NCBI RefSeq assembly: GCF_014696675.1 | Contig: NZ_JACJQN010000002.1 | Span: 248,001-312,000 of the forward strand | Direction of reading: 5' to 3' | From: Phormidium tenue FACHB-1052 | GTDB lineage: Bacteria > Cyanobacteriota > Cyanobacteriia > Phormidesmidales > Phormidesmidaceae | DNA: 64,000 nt | Part shown: piece by piece, positions 1-9,358 of the stretch | Numbering within the stretch: the first letter of the stretch is position 1 | How the letters are laid out: each line of letters starts with the position of its first letter | Position numbers and translations under genes: made by a program | The notes under the pieces: generated by a model | What the model saw: only the letters and a program-made list of their open reading frames with translations | Told to the model about the DNA's origin: nothing | Databases searched by the model: none

Positions 1-879
1 TGATTTCCCGGTGGAGGGGTCAGAATTGGCGCTGAGGTATGTTTCTCGAAGGGCGACTTCGCGATCGCGCAGCGCCGTCGCATCCCCCAACTCCCGCAGG
101 CTTTGCTCGGTGATGTGGGCGATGAAGTTACCAATGTCCACCGCTGGTGATCCCAGGCAGTAGAGGTCGAGATCGACCAGCCAGAGGCGCTGTCCCCCTG
201 GGTCGTCAGCGTCGATGAGAATTTGGTCGGCGTAGAAGTCGCGGTGGATGCCGGTGTGAGGGGGTGGGAGAGTGGGAGGGTGGGAGAGTGGAGGGGAGAA
301 TTGGGTGACGAGGCGATCGCAGGCCGCTAAGACATGCTCAATGCGGGTGGCCCAAGGGGGATGTCGCTCGGCGACTTGGGGCAGGCGATCGCGAAGAATG
401 GCTAGCTCGTCGGCGAGGGTGTGGGTTTTAGCGGTGGTTACGGGGGTGTGGTGGAGTTTGTGGGCCAGGGTGGCAATGCGCTGTGCTAACGCAATTCCTT
501 GCTCGGTTGGCAGCAGTTGGGTGGCGGGAATGCCGGGCACTTTGCGCTGGAGGGTCATGTGCCAGTCGGGCACCAGCCCCAGGGGTTCGGGAATGGAGAA
601 GCGATCGCCACTGTCCGCAGCCCAACCGTTTCTCCACAGGGCTTGCTGCACCTGGTAGCTGGCCACATCAGTGCCCTTAGCGCGAAGCTTGCCCAGTACC
701 GTGAGGGGGCCGGTGACAGTCTCGGCATGGTATTCCACCAGGGCGCGGCGGCCTAGCTTGTGGCGCACCAGAGTAGCCGCCGTCACCTGGACCAAACTGG
801 GAATAGCGTTCTGAAGCTGAACCTGGGCCTGCCCTGGGTCTAAGGCTTTTTCTAAAAACGGAATTTTTGAGTCGAGCAT
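1..879 (-). CDS. APH-family (aminoglycoside/choline kinase-like) phosphotransferase, 3' end beyond window
   Basis: The frame is open from an ATG at 879 to the window edge (293 codons, no stop), so the C-terminus is missing. The catalytic loop of the APH kinase fold is visible as H212-R-D214 followed by FYADQIL, and the metal-binding region follows near residue 235 (LWLVDLDL, then DIGNF). Family members phosphorylate small hydroxylated molecules such as choline, sugars or aminoglycosides; the substrate here cannot be told. The usual Asn in the catalytic loop appears as Gln (ADQI), a variant seen in some family members. A Pro-rich low-complexity insert (about residues 195-210) precedes the catalytic loop. 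The gene starts 13 bp after the stop of the ABC exporter on the same strand, so it probably belongs to the surface-glycan operon. Confidence 0.75.
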   Translation of the reverse strand, partial: MLDSKIPFLEKALDPGQAQVQLQNAIPSLVQVTAATLVRHKLGRRALVEYHAETVTGPLTVLGKLRAKGTDVASYQVQQALWRNGWAADSGDRFSIPEPLGLVPDWHMTLQRKVPGIPATQLLPTEQGIALAQRIATLAHKLHHTPVTTAKTHTLADELAILRDRLPQVAERHPPWATRIEHVLAACDRLVTQFSPPLSHPPTLPPPHTGIHRDFYADQILIDADDPGGQRLWLVDLDLYCLGSPAVDIGNFIAHITEQSLRELGDATALRDREVALRETYLSANSDPSTGKS

Positions 880-892
880 GGTCAGAATGCCC

Positions 893-2719
893 CTACCGCG
901 ACACCATAGAAGACTCATCCCGCAGGGCCGCCTGCATGCGAAATAGGGTGGCGTAGGGGCCATTTCGGGCCAGGAGTTCTCGATGGCTACCCTGTTCGAC
1001 CATGCGGCCCTGCTCCAAATAGATCACTTGATCAGCCTGAGTGGCCAGGGAGAGATCGTGGGTGATCAGAAACGTGGTGCGCCCCTGGGCCAGCCGTTTG
1101 AGGGCGGCGACTACGGCTTGCTCGTTAGCGCTGTCGAGGCCGGTGGTGGGCTCATCCAAAATCAGAATAGGGGAAGGGCGCAGGGCGGCACGGGCGATCG
1201 CAATCCGCTGCCGCTGCCCTCCCGACAGGGTCGCTCCCCGCTCGCCCACGGGGGTGTCGTAGCCCTGGGGTAGAGCGGCAATAAAGTCGTGGGCGTTGGC
1301 TAGGCGGGCGGCGGCTTCAACTTCGCTCTGGCTAGCTCCAGCCACACCGTAGGCAATGTTTTCGCGAATGGTGGCGGCAAACAGCAGGCTCTCTTGCAGC
1401 ACTACGCTGATCTGGGGTCGCAGGCTGTCGAGGGTGTAGTCGCGCAGGTCGTGGCCGTCGATGAGAGTGCGCCCGGCGGTGGGATCGTAAAGGCGCAGCA
1501 GCAGGCTCATCAGGGTAGACTTGCCGCTGCCGGAGGGGCCGACGACGGCGACCTGCTGCCCCGGCTGTACGGAAAGGTTGAGTCCTTTGAGCACGGGCTG
1601 ACCTGGTTCGTAGGCAAACCAGAGATCCTCCAGTCGCACGGCCCCAGCAAAGATGGGGGCGGGGCGGGCATGGGGGCGATCGCACACTTCCGGCTCGGTT
1701 TCCATCACGTTCAAAATCCGTTCCCCTGAGGCGGCGGCCTTGGCCAGTCGCCCCGTATATTTGGCAAAATTCTGCACCGGCTTAAAGGCGTTCTTGAGGT
1801 AGCTCAGAAACACCAGCACATCCCCCGGCGACAGGGCGTCTTGAATCACCAGCCGAGCGCCAAACCACAGCACCAGGGCAGTGCCCAAAGCAATTACCAC
1901 ATCGACGGTGCGCTCCAGGTGGGCGGCGAGGCGTTTGGTTTCGACCACGTCGTCTAGGCTGCGCTGGTTTTGCTCAGCAAAGACAGCGGCAAAGGCATTC
2001 TCCAGTGACAGCGCCTGCACCAGCTTAATTGCCGCCAGAGATTCTGCTGCCGTCGCTGCCACCGCCCCCTCCTGCTTGCGCTGCTGGAGCGAGGCACTGC
2101 GAATGCGTTTGCTAAACCGAGTCGCCGCCAGCCAAAACAGCGGAAAGGTGACCGTTGACAGCAGCGCCAGTCGCCAGTCGAGCCACACCATCACCACCAC
2201 CATGCCCACCAGGGTCAGCAGGCTCGACACCAGGGGCAAGGCAGCAGTAATCAGCACCTCCTGCATGCGGCTGGCGTCGCCGCTGACCCGCACAATCAGG
2301 TCGCCGCTGCGGGCCTGGCTGTGGTAGCCCAGGGAGAGCCGCTGAAGGTGGCGATAGAGCCGGTTACGCACCTGGGTCATGACTCGGCTGCTAGCGATCG
2401 CCAAACTCACCGTATTCCAGTAGGTCGCCAAGGCACGCAGCCCAGTCAACACCACGATCGCCACCACCGCTGCCACCAGCAGCAAAGCCGGATCCCATCC
2501 TGCTAACGGTGTCGCATCGTCGCTGCGGGCGGGCACCAACACATAGTCAAAGATCACCTTCATGGGCCAGGGTTCAAGCACCCGCAGCCCCACATCGGCC
2601 AATAGGGCAAGCCCAGAGACCGTCAACAGCGGCCACTGGGGCCGAATTAGTGGCCAAAAGTATTGGCCAAATTGCCAAAGGCCAGGAACAGCTTGAGTGA
2701 GGGAGGAAGAGCGATCCAT
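893..2719 (-). CDS. ABC transporter, fused permease/ATPase (MsbA-like exporter)
   Basis: 608 aa, the usual size of a half-transporter that works as a dimer in the cytoplasmic membrane. The N-terminal half (about residues 20-320) holds hydrophobic membrane segments of the type I ABC exporter fold. The C-terminal nucleotide-binding domain has Walker [10 protein letters not shown] (394-402), signature LSGGQRQR, Walker B ILILDEP and the switch histidine in LITHDLS. The family exports lipids, lipid-linked glycans, peptides or drugs. The three upstream glycosyltransferases make a glycolipid or polysaccharide precursor the more likely cargo, but this is inference. It lies 13 bp upstream of the APH-like kinase gene and 220 bp downstream of the nearest glycosyltransferase. 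Confidence 0.88.
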   Translation of the reverse strand: MDRSSSLTQAVPGLWQFGQYFWPLIRPQWPLLTVSGLALLADVGLRVLEPWPMKVIFDYVLVPARSDDATPLAGWDPALLLVAAVVAIVVLTGLRALATYWNTVSLAIASSRVMTQVRNRLYRHLQRLSLGYHSQARSGDLIVRVSGDASRMQEVLITAALPLVSSLLTLVGMVVVMVWLDWRLALLSTVTFPLFWLAATRFSKRIRSASLQQRKQEGAVAATAAESLAAIKLVQALSLENAFAAVFAEQNQRSLDDVVETKRLAAHLERTVDVVIALGTALVLWFGARLVIQDALSPGDVLVFLSYLKNAFKPVQNFAKYTGRLAKAAASGERILNVMETEPEVCDRPHARPAPIFAGAVRLEDLWFAYEPGQPVLKGLNLSVQPGQQVAVVGPSGSGKSTLMSLLLRLYDPTAGRTLIDGHDLRDYTLDSLRPQISVVLQESLLFAATIRENIAYGVAGASQSEVEAAARLANAHDFIAALPQGYDTPVGERGATLSGGQRQRIAIARAALRPSPILILDEPTTGLDSANEQAVVAALKRLAQGRTTFLITHDLSLATQADQVIYLEQGRMVEQGSHRELLARNGPYATLFRMQAALRDESSMVSR

Positions 2720-2875
2720 GGCGGGAGTAAGGGGTGGGGAGTGAGGGGAAAGTGATCAATGTCGCAGGGTCGAGTGTCGCCCCCAAGCCCATTGGCAAAA
2801 CAGAGGTTTAAACCGATGATCGGCTAATCCTTTCCGCTGGGTCCAGGGCGGCGGAACGGCCCTGGTCGAGGGGGC

Positions 2876-2899
2876 CTGGGGCCAGCGAAATGGCCCCAG
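2876..2899. repeat. short GC-rich hairpin between glycosyltransferase and ABC exporter genes
   Basis: Perfect 9-bp inverted repeat (CTGGGGCCA / TGGCCCCAG) with a 6-nt loop in the 220-bp gap. It is followed by no T-run on either strand, so it is not a typical intrinsic terminator. It could attenuate or stabilise the transcript passing from the glycosyltransferases to the ABC gene. Confidence 0.4.
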
Positions 2900-2939
2900 C
2901 GGTAGGTCTGGCTTCCTTGAAGCAATCTCTGTCATCGAT

Positions 2940-4121
2940 TCAGGAGTGGTGCATTGCTGCGCTAATGCACCCTACGGGTTGGGAACGGGCGATCGCCAGA
3001 ATTTTCTCAGCCACCGCATCCCAAGTGTGGTGGGCCAGAATATGCTGCCGCGCCGCCTGGCCTAAGGACCGCCGCCGACTGGGTGAACTCCATAGATCTT
3101 CCAAAGCCAGGGCCAGAGCGATGTCGTCCCCAGGGGGGCGGAGCAGCCCGGTAACGTTGTTCACCACCAAATGCCGCAGCTGACCAATATCGCTCACTAC
3201 CACCGGCAGCCCCGCCGCCATATACTCCACCACCTTGAGGGGGGAGAAATAAAAGTCGGTGCTGTCTGGGTAGGGGGCAACGGCCACATCCATCTGGGTC
3301 AGCAGGGCAGGGATTTGCTCAGGGGAAACGGCTCCGGTCAGGCGGGTAGCTGAGGTTAGCTGCCGCTCAGTGAGCTCGGCTTCTAGGGAGGCCCGCTTCG
3401 GCCCGTCGCCAACGATCAGCAGGCAGGCCTGGGGTACTCGGCGGTGAAGGTGCTCAAAGGCGTTGACCAGGTGAGTTAGGCCGTGCCAGGGCTTGAGCGA
3501 ACCCACAAACCCGACGGTAAACGCGTTGTGCGATCGCATCCCCAGCCGCGCCTGAGTAAAGCGATGGTGATTAACCCCATTGGGGATGACGGTAACGCGA
3601 TCGCCTACACCCCAGCCTGCCAGGTAGGCCTGAATTTCTGCCGAGACGGCAATTAGCCCGCTGGCGGCGCGAAAGGCGCGGTGGGCGATCTGTTCTGCCA
3701 GGTCTCGATGCACTAGCCCCCGGTGCTGGGCCTGCTCGTCAATCAGCGGCGCGTTGACCTCCAGCAGTGCGGGGGTGCCGGTGGCCTGGGTCAGTTCCAG
3801 GGCGCTATAGCTCCAGAGCGAATAGCGCTCGTAAATCAGGTCAAAGGGGCCAGTGCGCTCTAGCTCAGCCCGCAGAATTGGGTTGAGGGCGATCGCCGCC
3901 TGTTCGCGCTGGGCTGGGTCACCCTTGGGCACCGGCGGTAGCTGGTGCAGGGGAACCTCGGTGAGATCGGCGGGGGGAGAGCCGCCAATCCGTACCGCAA
4001 ACAACTCCACGTTGGCCCCTTGGCGGCGCAGGGCGCGAATTACCTCCTGCACATGGATGGAGCAGCCCTTTTGGCCAAACACCGGAATGCCCGGATCGGC
4101 GCAGATATAGGCAATCCGCAT
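2940..4121 (-). CDS. glycosyltransferase family 4
   Basis: 393 aa GT-B fold glycosyltransferase. The N-terminus MRIAYICADPGIPVFG...CSIHVQEVIRAL matches the acceptor-side Rossmann domain. The nucleotide-sugar domain shows VGFVGSLKPWHG and the E-x7-E-type motif in VVEYMAAGLPVVVSD. It would transfer a sugar from an NDP-sugar to a growing glycan on the cytoplasmic side; the sugar is unknown. Its ATG lies 2 nt after the stop of the upstream glycosyltransferase, so the two are co-translated. The last residues (about PVGCISAAMHHS) are encoded by a dispersed palindromic repeat (2948-2978), so the natural C-terminus has probably been replaced by repeat sequence. Confidence 0.85.
   Translation of the reverse strand: MRIAYICADPGIPVFGQKGCSIHVQEVIRALRRQGANVELFAVRIGGSPPADLTEVPLHQLPPVPKGDPAQREQAAIALNPILRAELERTGPFDLIYERYSLWSYSALELTQATGTPALLEVNAPLIDEQAQHRGLVHRDLAEQIAHRAFRAASGLIAVSAEIQAYLAGWGVGDRVTVIPNGVNHHRFTQARLGMRSHNAFTVGFVGSLKPWHGLTHLVNAFEHLHRRVPQACLLIVGDGPKRASLEAELTERQLTSATRLTGAVSPEQIPALLTQMDVAVAPYPDSTDFYFSPLKVVEYMAAGLPVVVSDIGQLRHLVVNNVTGLLRPPGDDIALALALEDLWSSPSRRRSLGQAARQHILAHHTWDAVAEKILAIARSQPVGCISAAMHHS
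2948..2978. repeat. REP-like palindromic repeat
   Basis: Inverted repeat GGTGCATT / AATGCACC around GCTGCGCT, followed by CTACGGG. This resembles the dispersed 'gtagggtgcattagcgcagc' palindromic elements found in many bacterial genomes. It overlaps the 3' end of the glycosyltransferase gene and supplies its last codons. Confidence 0.6.
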
Positions 4122-4123
4122 GG

Positions 4124-5368
4124 TTACACCTCCTGAAGCTGGGGAGCGGGCTGAAAGTGCGATCGCAGCTCGGCGGCGTTGCGGGCAATGTCAAACTCGG
4201 CCTCGATCAGCGATCGCGCCTGGGCCGCCACCGAGTCTCGCAGCGCACCATCCATCAACAGCCGTCGCAGCGCTGCCGCCAGACCGGCGCTATCCCCTTG
4301 ATCTACCAAGAGCCCCGTGTCGCCATGGCGAATAATTTCAGGAATACCGGTGACATCGGTGGCGACGCAGGGAGTGCCCAGGGCCATCGCTTCTAGTAGC
4401 GCCGTCGGTAGCCCGTCACGGTTGCCGTCGCTGCCAATCACGTAGGGCGCGGCGAAAACCGCTGCTTGCTGCATGAGGCCAAAAACCTCCTGCTGGGGGC
4501 GTGGACCGAGGATATCAACCCAGTCGTCGAGGTGCAGGGCTTGAATCTGCGATCGCAGCTCCCTCTCCAGCGGCCCGGTACCCACAATTTGGCAGCTAAA
4601 CTCGACTCCCCACTGGCGTAGCAGAGCGCAGGCGTCGATCAGATGGGTCAGACCTTTCTTTTCTACCAAACGGCAAACCGAGAGAATGGTGGGCGATCGC
4701 TCCGTCGGAGCTTGATAGCGCAGCTCCGACAGATCCATGCCGTTGTAGATGCGTCGTACCCGGCTGGCATCGGCCCCAAACTGCTCACGCAGATAGGCCA
4801 CGTTGTAGTCGCTCACCGTTACCACCGAGGCGGCATCCCGCAGCTTGCGGCGCAGATCGTCAGGGTCTACCGATTCGTGAAAAATATCCTTAGCGTGGGC
4901 GGTAAAGCTGTAGGGCACCTCGGCAAAGTGGGCCGCCAGCCGAGCCACGCTGGTGGCGACGCTGCCAAAGTGGGCATGCAGGTGGGTAATGCCGCGCTGG
5001 CGAATCTCCTGGGCTAGCCACACCGCCTGGTACACCACGCTAGAGCGCTCCTCAGCGGCATAACTCAACTTGCCCCACAGGTCAGGTAAGACCTGGGCTG
5101 CTTCCTTTAGCTCTGACCAGAAGTAGGTGGCTGCGTTGGGGTTGAGCGTATCAATCGAGGGATTGCGGCGACCGCGATCGGGCTTTTGTAGATAGGTGAC
5201 CGAAGCTCGCACGCGGGCAATTTTGTCTTGAAAATGGGTATCCGACGGTGGACGTAGGGCAAAGATGTGAATCTCGATACCCGCCGCCTCGTGGGCCAAA
5301 ATTTCGTTAACGATAAAGGTTTCTGAGTAGCGTGGGTAGCGTTTAACAACGTAGGCAATGGGAGACAT
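4124..5368 (-). CDS. glycosyltransferase family 4 (exopolysaccharide type)
   Basis: 414 aa. The start SPIAYVVKRYPRYSETFIVNEIL is typical of the WcaL/colanic-acid-like branch of GT4. The donor domain has SVCRLVEKKGL and the conserved LLEAMALGTPCVATDVTGIPEII. It is predicted to be a cytoplasmic or membrane-peripheral retaining glycosyltransferase in surface-polysaccharide or glycolipid synthesis. Its stop is 2 nt before the ATG of the next glycosyltransferase, so the two form a tight unit. The third glycosyltransferase lies 74 bp upstream on the same strand. Acceptor and sugar cannot be read from sequence. Confidence 0.86.
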   Translation of the reverse strand: MSPIAYVVKRYPRYSETFIVNEILAHEAAGIEIHIFALRPPSDTHFQDKIARVRASVTYLQKPDRGRRNPSIDTLNPNAATYFWSELKEAAQVLPDLWGKLSYAAEERSSVVYQAVWLAQEIRQRGITHLHAHFGSVATSVARLAAHFAEVPYSFTAHAKDIFHESVDPDDLRRKLRDAASVVTVSDYNVAYLREQFGADASRVRRIYNGMDLSELRYQAPTERSPTILSVCRLVEKKGLTHLIDACALLRQWGVEFSCQIVGTGPLERELRSQIQALHLDDWVDILGPRPQQEVFGLMQQAAVFAAPYVIGSDGNRDGLPTALLEAMALGTPCVATDVTGIPEIIRHGDTGLLVDQGDSAGLAAALRRLLMDGALRDSVAAQARSLIEAEFDIARNAAELRSHFQPAPQLQEV

Positions 5369-5442
5369 GGGGCGTAAACGGGAGGATGGGCGAGATTGAG
5401 GGCGATCGCAGCAGGTCTGAAGATAGCAACCCCAAGGCAGAA

Positions 5443-6765
5443 TTACGATGCCTGAAGGGTGGGCATGGCAGGCTTGACTAAGAGCTGCTCCAGGTCAGCC
5501 ACTAGGTTTTTGAGGCCGTCGAGATTAATCGCAGGGCGCGCAGCGGCGTTGGCAATGGGTTGGTGCAGCCAGTGGGTCAGGGTTTGAGGGCTGAGCTGGG
5601 TAGGGTGCAGCATGTCGATCAGACCTTTTCGACTAAGGCGATCAGCCCGAATCCACTGCTCTTGGCGGGGGCTAATGCGGGGCACCACCAGAGCTGGCTT
5701 TTGGTAGGCCAAAATTTCGCAGGTGGTGTTGTAGCCACCCATCGCCACTACTCGGCTGGCCCGCTCTAGCAGCAGGGTGGGCTCCGCTAGGTAGCTGACC
5801 AAGCGCAGGCGAGGGTTAGCCTGCGCTAGCGCCTGTAGATGCCGCTGAGCTTCCGCAGGCATAAAGGGGCCGGTCAGCAAAACGCCTATGGTGTTTTCGG
5901 GAAAAGTGGCTTGAGCAAAAGCTTCGGCCAGGGTAGCACCATCTTGACCGCCGCCTACCTGGCACAGCACTAGCTCGTAGTCAGGCTTGGGGTCAGCTAG
6001 GGCAACGCCGGGCAGCCCGAGCTGCTGAATCTGGGCGCGGGCGGCAGCATTCACGTGTCTGGCCCGATCGCGGGAATCGAGGTAGCCCAGGGGACGCATC
6101 TTTTCAGTAATGTCGGCGGGAAAACGGTATTCGCGGCGGGGGTCGTAGATAGTTGGGTCGCCGTAGATCCATACGGTGTCGTAGTAGCGGCGAATGGCGG
6201 TGATATTCTCAGCCCGTTTCCAGTCGCGGCGCACGGTAGCGGGGGTATCGAGCACATCCCGCAGGCCCAAAATGCAGCGGGTCGAGCGACGGCGCAGGTA
6301 CTCCAGCGTGGCATCGAGTTCTCGCACGGCCCCGCGGGGGACGTTGTCCACAATCAGCGCGTCGGGCCGAAAGTTTTTGACGGCAGCGAGAATGAGCTGC
6401 GATCGCAGTTGCACAATCTCCTGTAGCTCTAAGTTGAGCCGCCGCGCCGCGTATTGCCCGTCGGCATTTTTGTATAAAGCAGGGAGCGTCAGTGTGTCAA
6501 TGCCATCGGGCACAGACATAGCATTGGCATCGCCCATACCGCTAATTAGCAAGATATCGACCGCTAGTCCAGCGCTGCCCAAGGCCTGGGCAATCAGCAG
6601 ATTCCGGCGCTTGTGGCCCAACCCCATGGTGTCGTGAGAATAGAGCACAACCCGCGATCGCGGCCCCCGAGCCGGAGAGGATGGCGCTGAGGTAGGCTCC
6701 GCGTTCGGTGCAACCGTGCCCAAGGCAATCGCGGGGTTCGGCGACGCTGGCACCAGGGTTGTCAT
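5443..6765 (-). CDS. MurG-like (GT28-type) glycosyltransferase family protein
   Basis: 440 aa from ATG 6765; an upstream TTG at 6795 would add ten residues and seems less likely. The N-terminal region has SHDTMGLGHKRRNLLIAQAL, the G-x-GHxxR glycine loop of MurG-like glycosyltransferases. The C-terminal half has VAMGGYNTTCEILAYQKPALVVPR, the nucleotide-sugar site of this group, then EQWIRADRL. About 30 N-terminal residues rich in Ala, Pro and Ser look unstructured. It is the first gene of the leftward glycosyltransferase cluster. A 385-bp AT-rich region upstream is shared with the divergent HAD gene and probably holds its promoter. Confidence 0.75.
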   Translation of the reverse strand: MTTLVPASPNPAIALGTVAPNAEPTSAPSSPARGPRSRVVLYSHDTMGLGHKRRNLLIAQALGSAGLAVDILLISGMGDANAMSVPDGIDTLTLPALYKNADGQYAARRLNLELQEIVQLRSQLILAAVKNFRPDALIVDNVPRGAVRELDATLEYLRRRSTRCILGLRDVLDTPATVRRDWKRAENITAIRRYYDTVWIYGDPTIYDPRREYRFPADITEKMRPLGYLDSRDRARHVNAAARAQIQQLGLPGVALADPKPDYELVLCQVGGGQDGATLAEAFAQATFPENTIGVLLTGPFMPAEAQRHLQALAQANPRLRLVSYLAEPTLLLERASRVVAMGGYNTTCEILAYQKPALVVPRISPRQEQWIRADRLSRKGLIDMLHPTQLSPQTLTHWLHQPIANAAARPAINLDGLKNLVADLEQLLVKPAMPTLQAS

Positions 6766-7150
6766 AGTTTTTTGAATTCGATGTGGTGAGCGCAAAACAG
6801 CCTCCTCAGGTATTAGAGCTAGTCACTGGCCTTAAACTGAGCTTAATGACCACAAAAAAGCTAAAAATGTTTCAAAATTACTGAATTATGCTTATATTTG
6901 CCCATAAATGACCTTTAAAGCTGGCACCTCCATAATCAGCATGACGCCTTTGTTTAAACACCCTGTGAAAGTTCTATGAGACCTTTCTCATGAACGGGAA
7001 GACCAATTTCTCCGAGTTAGGACAGTGGTCGTTTTCAACCAGGGTTGCTAAAGTAAACATGCTTTGATTTTTGTAAAGAAATTATTAATAAAAATGTCGG
7101 ATTGTACCTAACGCAAATTCACCGCTAGCGGTGAGGAGTTTCTGGAGTCT
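6766..7150. promoter_or_regulatory. divergent intergenic region between glycosyltransferase cluster and HAD gene
   Basis: A 385-bp AT-rich gap between divergent genes with no credible ORF. It must carry promoters for both sides. The only clear structure is the palindrome at 7120-7133 next to the HAD gene start. I could not pick out convincing -35/-10 pairs by eye. Confidence 0.5.
7120..7133. promoter_or_regulatory. 14-bp perfect palindrome directly before the HAD gene RBS
   Basis: CACCGCTAGCGGTG is a perfect palindrome immediately followed by GAGGAG, the ribosome-binding site of the gene starting at 7151. It could be an operator or a 5'-UTR hairpin that limits access to the RBS. Confidence 0.4.
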
Positions 7151-7885
7151 ATGTCTGCGATCACCATTTTTTGCGATTTTGACGGCCCTATTGCCGATGT
7201 CTCCGAGCGCTATTACGCCACCTACCGCCAGGGTTTAGCGTGGGTGCAGGCCAACGCTAAAGCGCAAGGCAATCCAGTTACCGTGCGCTATTTGTCAAAA
7301 TCACAGTTTTGGACTTTCAAGCAAAACCGAGTGCCCGATCGGCAGATCGCCCATTGGTCCGGGTTAGATGGGGCTAACATCGATGCCTTCTTGGCGCAGG
7401 TGAGCCACATCGTCAACCAAACGGCTCTGCTCGACCACGACCAAGTGCAACCCCAGGCGCGGGCTGGCTTAGACCTTCTGCGCCAGTGCCGGGTACGGGT
7501 GGTGCTCGTCACCCTGCGCCCTCCCAATCAGGTGATGGACTTTCTAGACCAGCACGATCTCCGCTGGGCCATTAGCGATCTCTACGGCATGCCCCAGGTC
7601 GATGCCGCCTACACCAACCAGGCCAGCCACAAGGTAGAGCGGCTGCAGGCAGCGATCGCTACCCAGCAGCGCCAGGGCTACGATCTTCGTCAAAGCTGGA
7701 TGGTGGGTGATACCGAAGCCGACATCATGGCTGGTCAAACCCTTGGCATAGAGACAGTGGCCGTTACCTGCGGCATTCGCAGCAGCAGCTATCTCCAGGG
7801 GTTTCGTCCAACCCATCTGATGCCCGACCTGTGGACAGCCTGCCAAAAACTCCAGCAGCGAGTCACCCTAGGTGGGCGCACTTAG
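7151..7885 (+). CDS. HAD-superfamily hydrolase
   Basis: 244 aa cytoplasmic phosphatase-like protein. HAD motif I is FCDFDGPI with D9 as nucleophile and D11 as acid/base. Motif II is in VVLVTLRPP, and motif III/IV are a lysine region followed by MVGDTEADIMAG with the metal-binding aspartates. The residues between motifs I and II form a helical C1 cap, as in phosphoglycolate/phosphoserine-phosphatase-like members. The substrate is not evident. GAGGAG lies before the ATG. It stands alone, divergent from the glycosyltransferase cluster and convergent with the DUF58 gene. Confidence 0.8.
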   Translation: MSAITIFCDFDGPIADVSERYYATYRQGLAWVQANAKAQGNPVTVRYLSKSQFWTFKQNRVPDRQIAHWSGLDGANIDAFLAQVSHIVNQTALLDHDQVQPQARAGLDLLRQCRVRVVLVTLRPPNQVMDFLDQHDLRWAISDLYGMPQVDAAYTNQASHKVERLQAAIATQQRQGYDLRQSWMVGDTEADIMAGQTLGIETVAVTCGIRSSSYLQGFRPTHLMPDLWTACQKLQQRVTLGGRT

Positions 7886-7911
7886 AAATTCCTATACAAC
7901 CTAATCGGGTT

Positions 7912-9123
7912 CTATCGAGCTAAATTAGCCTGTAGCTGCGGTTCTAAAGGAAGACTTGGATCAATTTGAAGCGTGCTTAGCATATCTGTCGAGCTAGCAT
8001 TGCGATCGCCGTTGCTCCAAACCAGTTGGCGACTGCCGGCGGCCAGGGCAATAGACTGGCCGCCAGCAGAGGTGAGCAAAATCGTCGCTACTTGGGGTAG
8101 AGAAACAGCGCGATTCTGACTTAAATCCTCGTTCCAAGTCGGTTCTCGTTTCTGAGATGCCACAAACTTTACGCTGCGTGAATCGCGGCCTGCCTCTGGG
8201 TTGACCTCCGCTAGAGCATGCATCACCCGGGCTGGATCTCGCAGGGTGTCTGCTTGAGGAACCCACAGGGCTGCGGCAAATCCCTGCTTCAGGGCGTAGG
8301 TGTAGAGCGACGCTGCCGCTACTACCGCTTGCTCAAAGCTCTCTTCATTCCAGCGCGCAGTAGTGTTGAGGGCAATCAAAATTTCTCGACTGGTGGTGAT
8401 GCTTTCTAGCTCGCGCACCCGCAGTTCGCCGTAGCGGGCGCTAGTGCGCCAGTGGATCAACCGGGTTGGGTCGCCCCAGCGGTAGGGACGCAGCGATCGC
8501 GTCACCCCCTGAGTGTCGGCCTTGGCTAATGGGCTGTAGCGCCAGTGCTGACCCTGGCGCTGGCCAATGGTGTCCAGTAGGGGGCAGCGTTTTAGGGGCA
8601 ACACCTGAGGATAGACCACGGCTGTGGCAGCAGCGGGCATTGTGCGCCGACACCAGAACAAGCCCAAGGGGGCCGCTGTGCGCAGATCGATCGTTGACCA
8701 GCGGTAAACGCCCCGCCGAGTGGTTGGTACTGCATACCGCCAGGTGTGGCTTTGCCCTGGAGGCAGAGCGCCCAGGGCATGTACCGCTACAGCCCCCAGC
8801 CGCGAGGGCACAGGATCGATGATTTGAAACAGCCCTTTGCTCTGGCGCTGGGCGTTGCGAACCCGTAGCTCGATGTCTAGCGGTGTCCCGGCGGTAACCG
8901 CTGCAATGGGCGATCGCGTTACCACAAGCCCTTGCAAGTTCCGGGGTGGTAGCACTGCCGCAATCAGCAGCAGCGCCAGCATCACGCCGCTAATCACATA
9001 CAGCCAGCCTGCCAGAGTATTAGTCGCCGCCGCAAAAAAGAACAGCGCCAGTCCTAGCAAAATCCATCCCACGTAGGCTGGGTTAACCCAGCGATGCTCT
9101 AGCCACTGCGTAAACCGTTTCAA
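7912..9123 (-). CDS. DUF58 domain membrane-anchored protein
   Basis: 403 aa. Two hydrophobic segments span about residues 17-57 (GWILLGLALFFFAAATN and WLYVISGVMLALLLIAAVL). The DUF58 signature lies near the middle: RPYRWGDPTRLIHWRTSARYG, then LRVRELE. DUF58 proteins often occur with MoxR ATPases and von Willebrand-type proteins; no such partner is visible here. The start is a TTG at 9123 preceded by AGGGG; I see no better ATG upstream. A 43-bp repeat (8148-8190) lies inside the coding region without breaking the frame. Confidence 0.78.
   Translation of the reverse strand: MKRFTQWLEHRWVNPAYVGWILLGLALFFFAAATNTLAGWLYVISGVMLALLLIAAVLPPRNLQGLVVTRSPIAAVTAGTPLDIELRVRNAQRQSKGLFQIIDPVPSRLGAVAVHALGALPPGQSHTWRYAVPTTRRGVYRWSTIDLRTAAPLGLFWCRRTMPAAATAVVYPQVLPLKRCPLLDTIGQRQGQHWRYSPLAKADTQGVTRSLRPYRWGDPTRLIHWRTSARYGELRVRELESITTSREILIALNTTARWNEESFEQAVVAAASLYTYALKQGFAAALWVPQADTLRDPARVMHALAEVNPEAGRDSRSVKFVASQKREPTWNEDLSQNRAVSLPQVATILLTSAGGQSIALAAGSRQLVWSNGDRNASSTDMLSTLQIDPSLPLEPQLQANLAR
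8148..8190. repeat. 43-bp dispersed repeat, copy 1 (inside DUF58 gene)
   Basis: 37 of 43 positions match the copy at 15371-15413 with no gaps, and all six differences are transitions. It begins GTTTCTGAGATGCC and contains CTTTACGCTGCG. It is translated as part of the DUF58 protein. Confidence 0.65.
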
Positions 9124-9205
9124 ACCTATTTCCCCTAATATGCGTGCCGCTAATGACTATGCTTCAGCGTACCCAGCCGCTCCGGCGACCCAGCGCTTCT
9201 ATAAA

Positions 9206-9264
9206 CCAAAAGCGTCTACATCCTAGTGCTCTGCCAGAGGCAGGCGAGATGTAAACGCTTTTGG
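9206..9264. repeat. long inverted repeat between typA and DUF58 gene
   Basis: 17-bp arms (CCAAAAGCGTCTACATC and its complement with one G:T-type change) flank a 25-nt loop. It lies between the typA stop (9359) and the DUF58 start (9123). It may end typA transcription or act as a cruciform or mRNA-processing site. The T-run on the minus-strand side is short. Confidence 0.5.
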
Positions 9265-9358
9265 CAAAGCTAAGCGAAGACTTAGCTCAGCTGAGGTATC
9301 TGCCTAGCTCTCTTAGCGTTTGAGCAGCTCCATACCGGGCTGCTGCAACACCGACGGC

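Noticed and set aside
2820-2900. Intrinsic terminator before the ABC exporter gene
   Set aside because: GC-rich hairpins are present but without a T-run, so termination is not supported.
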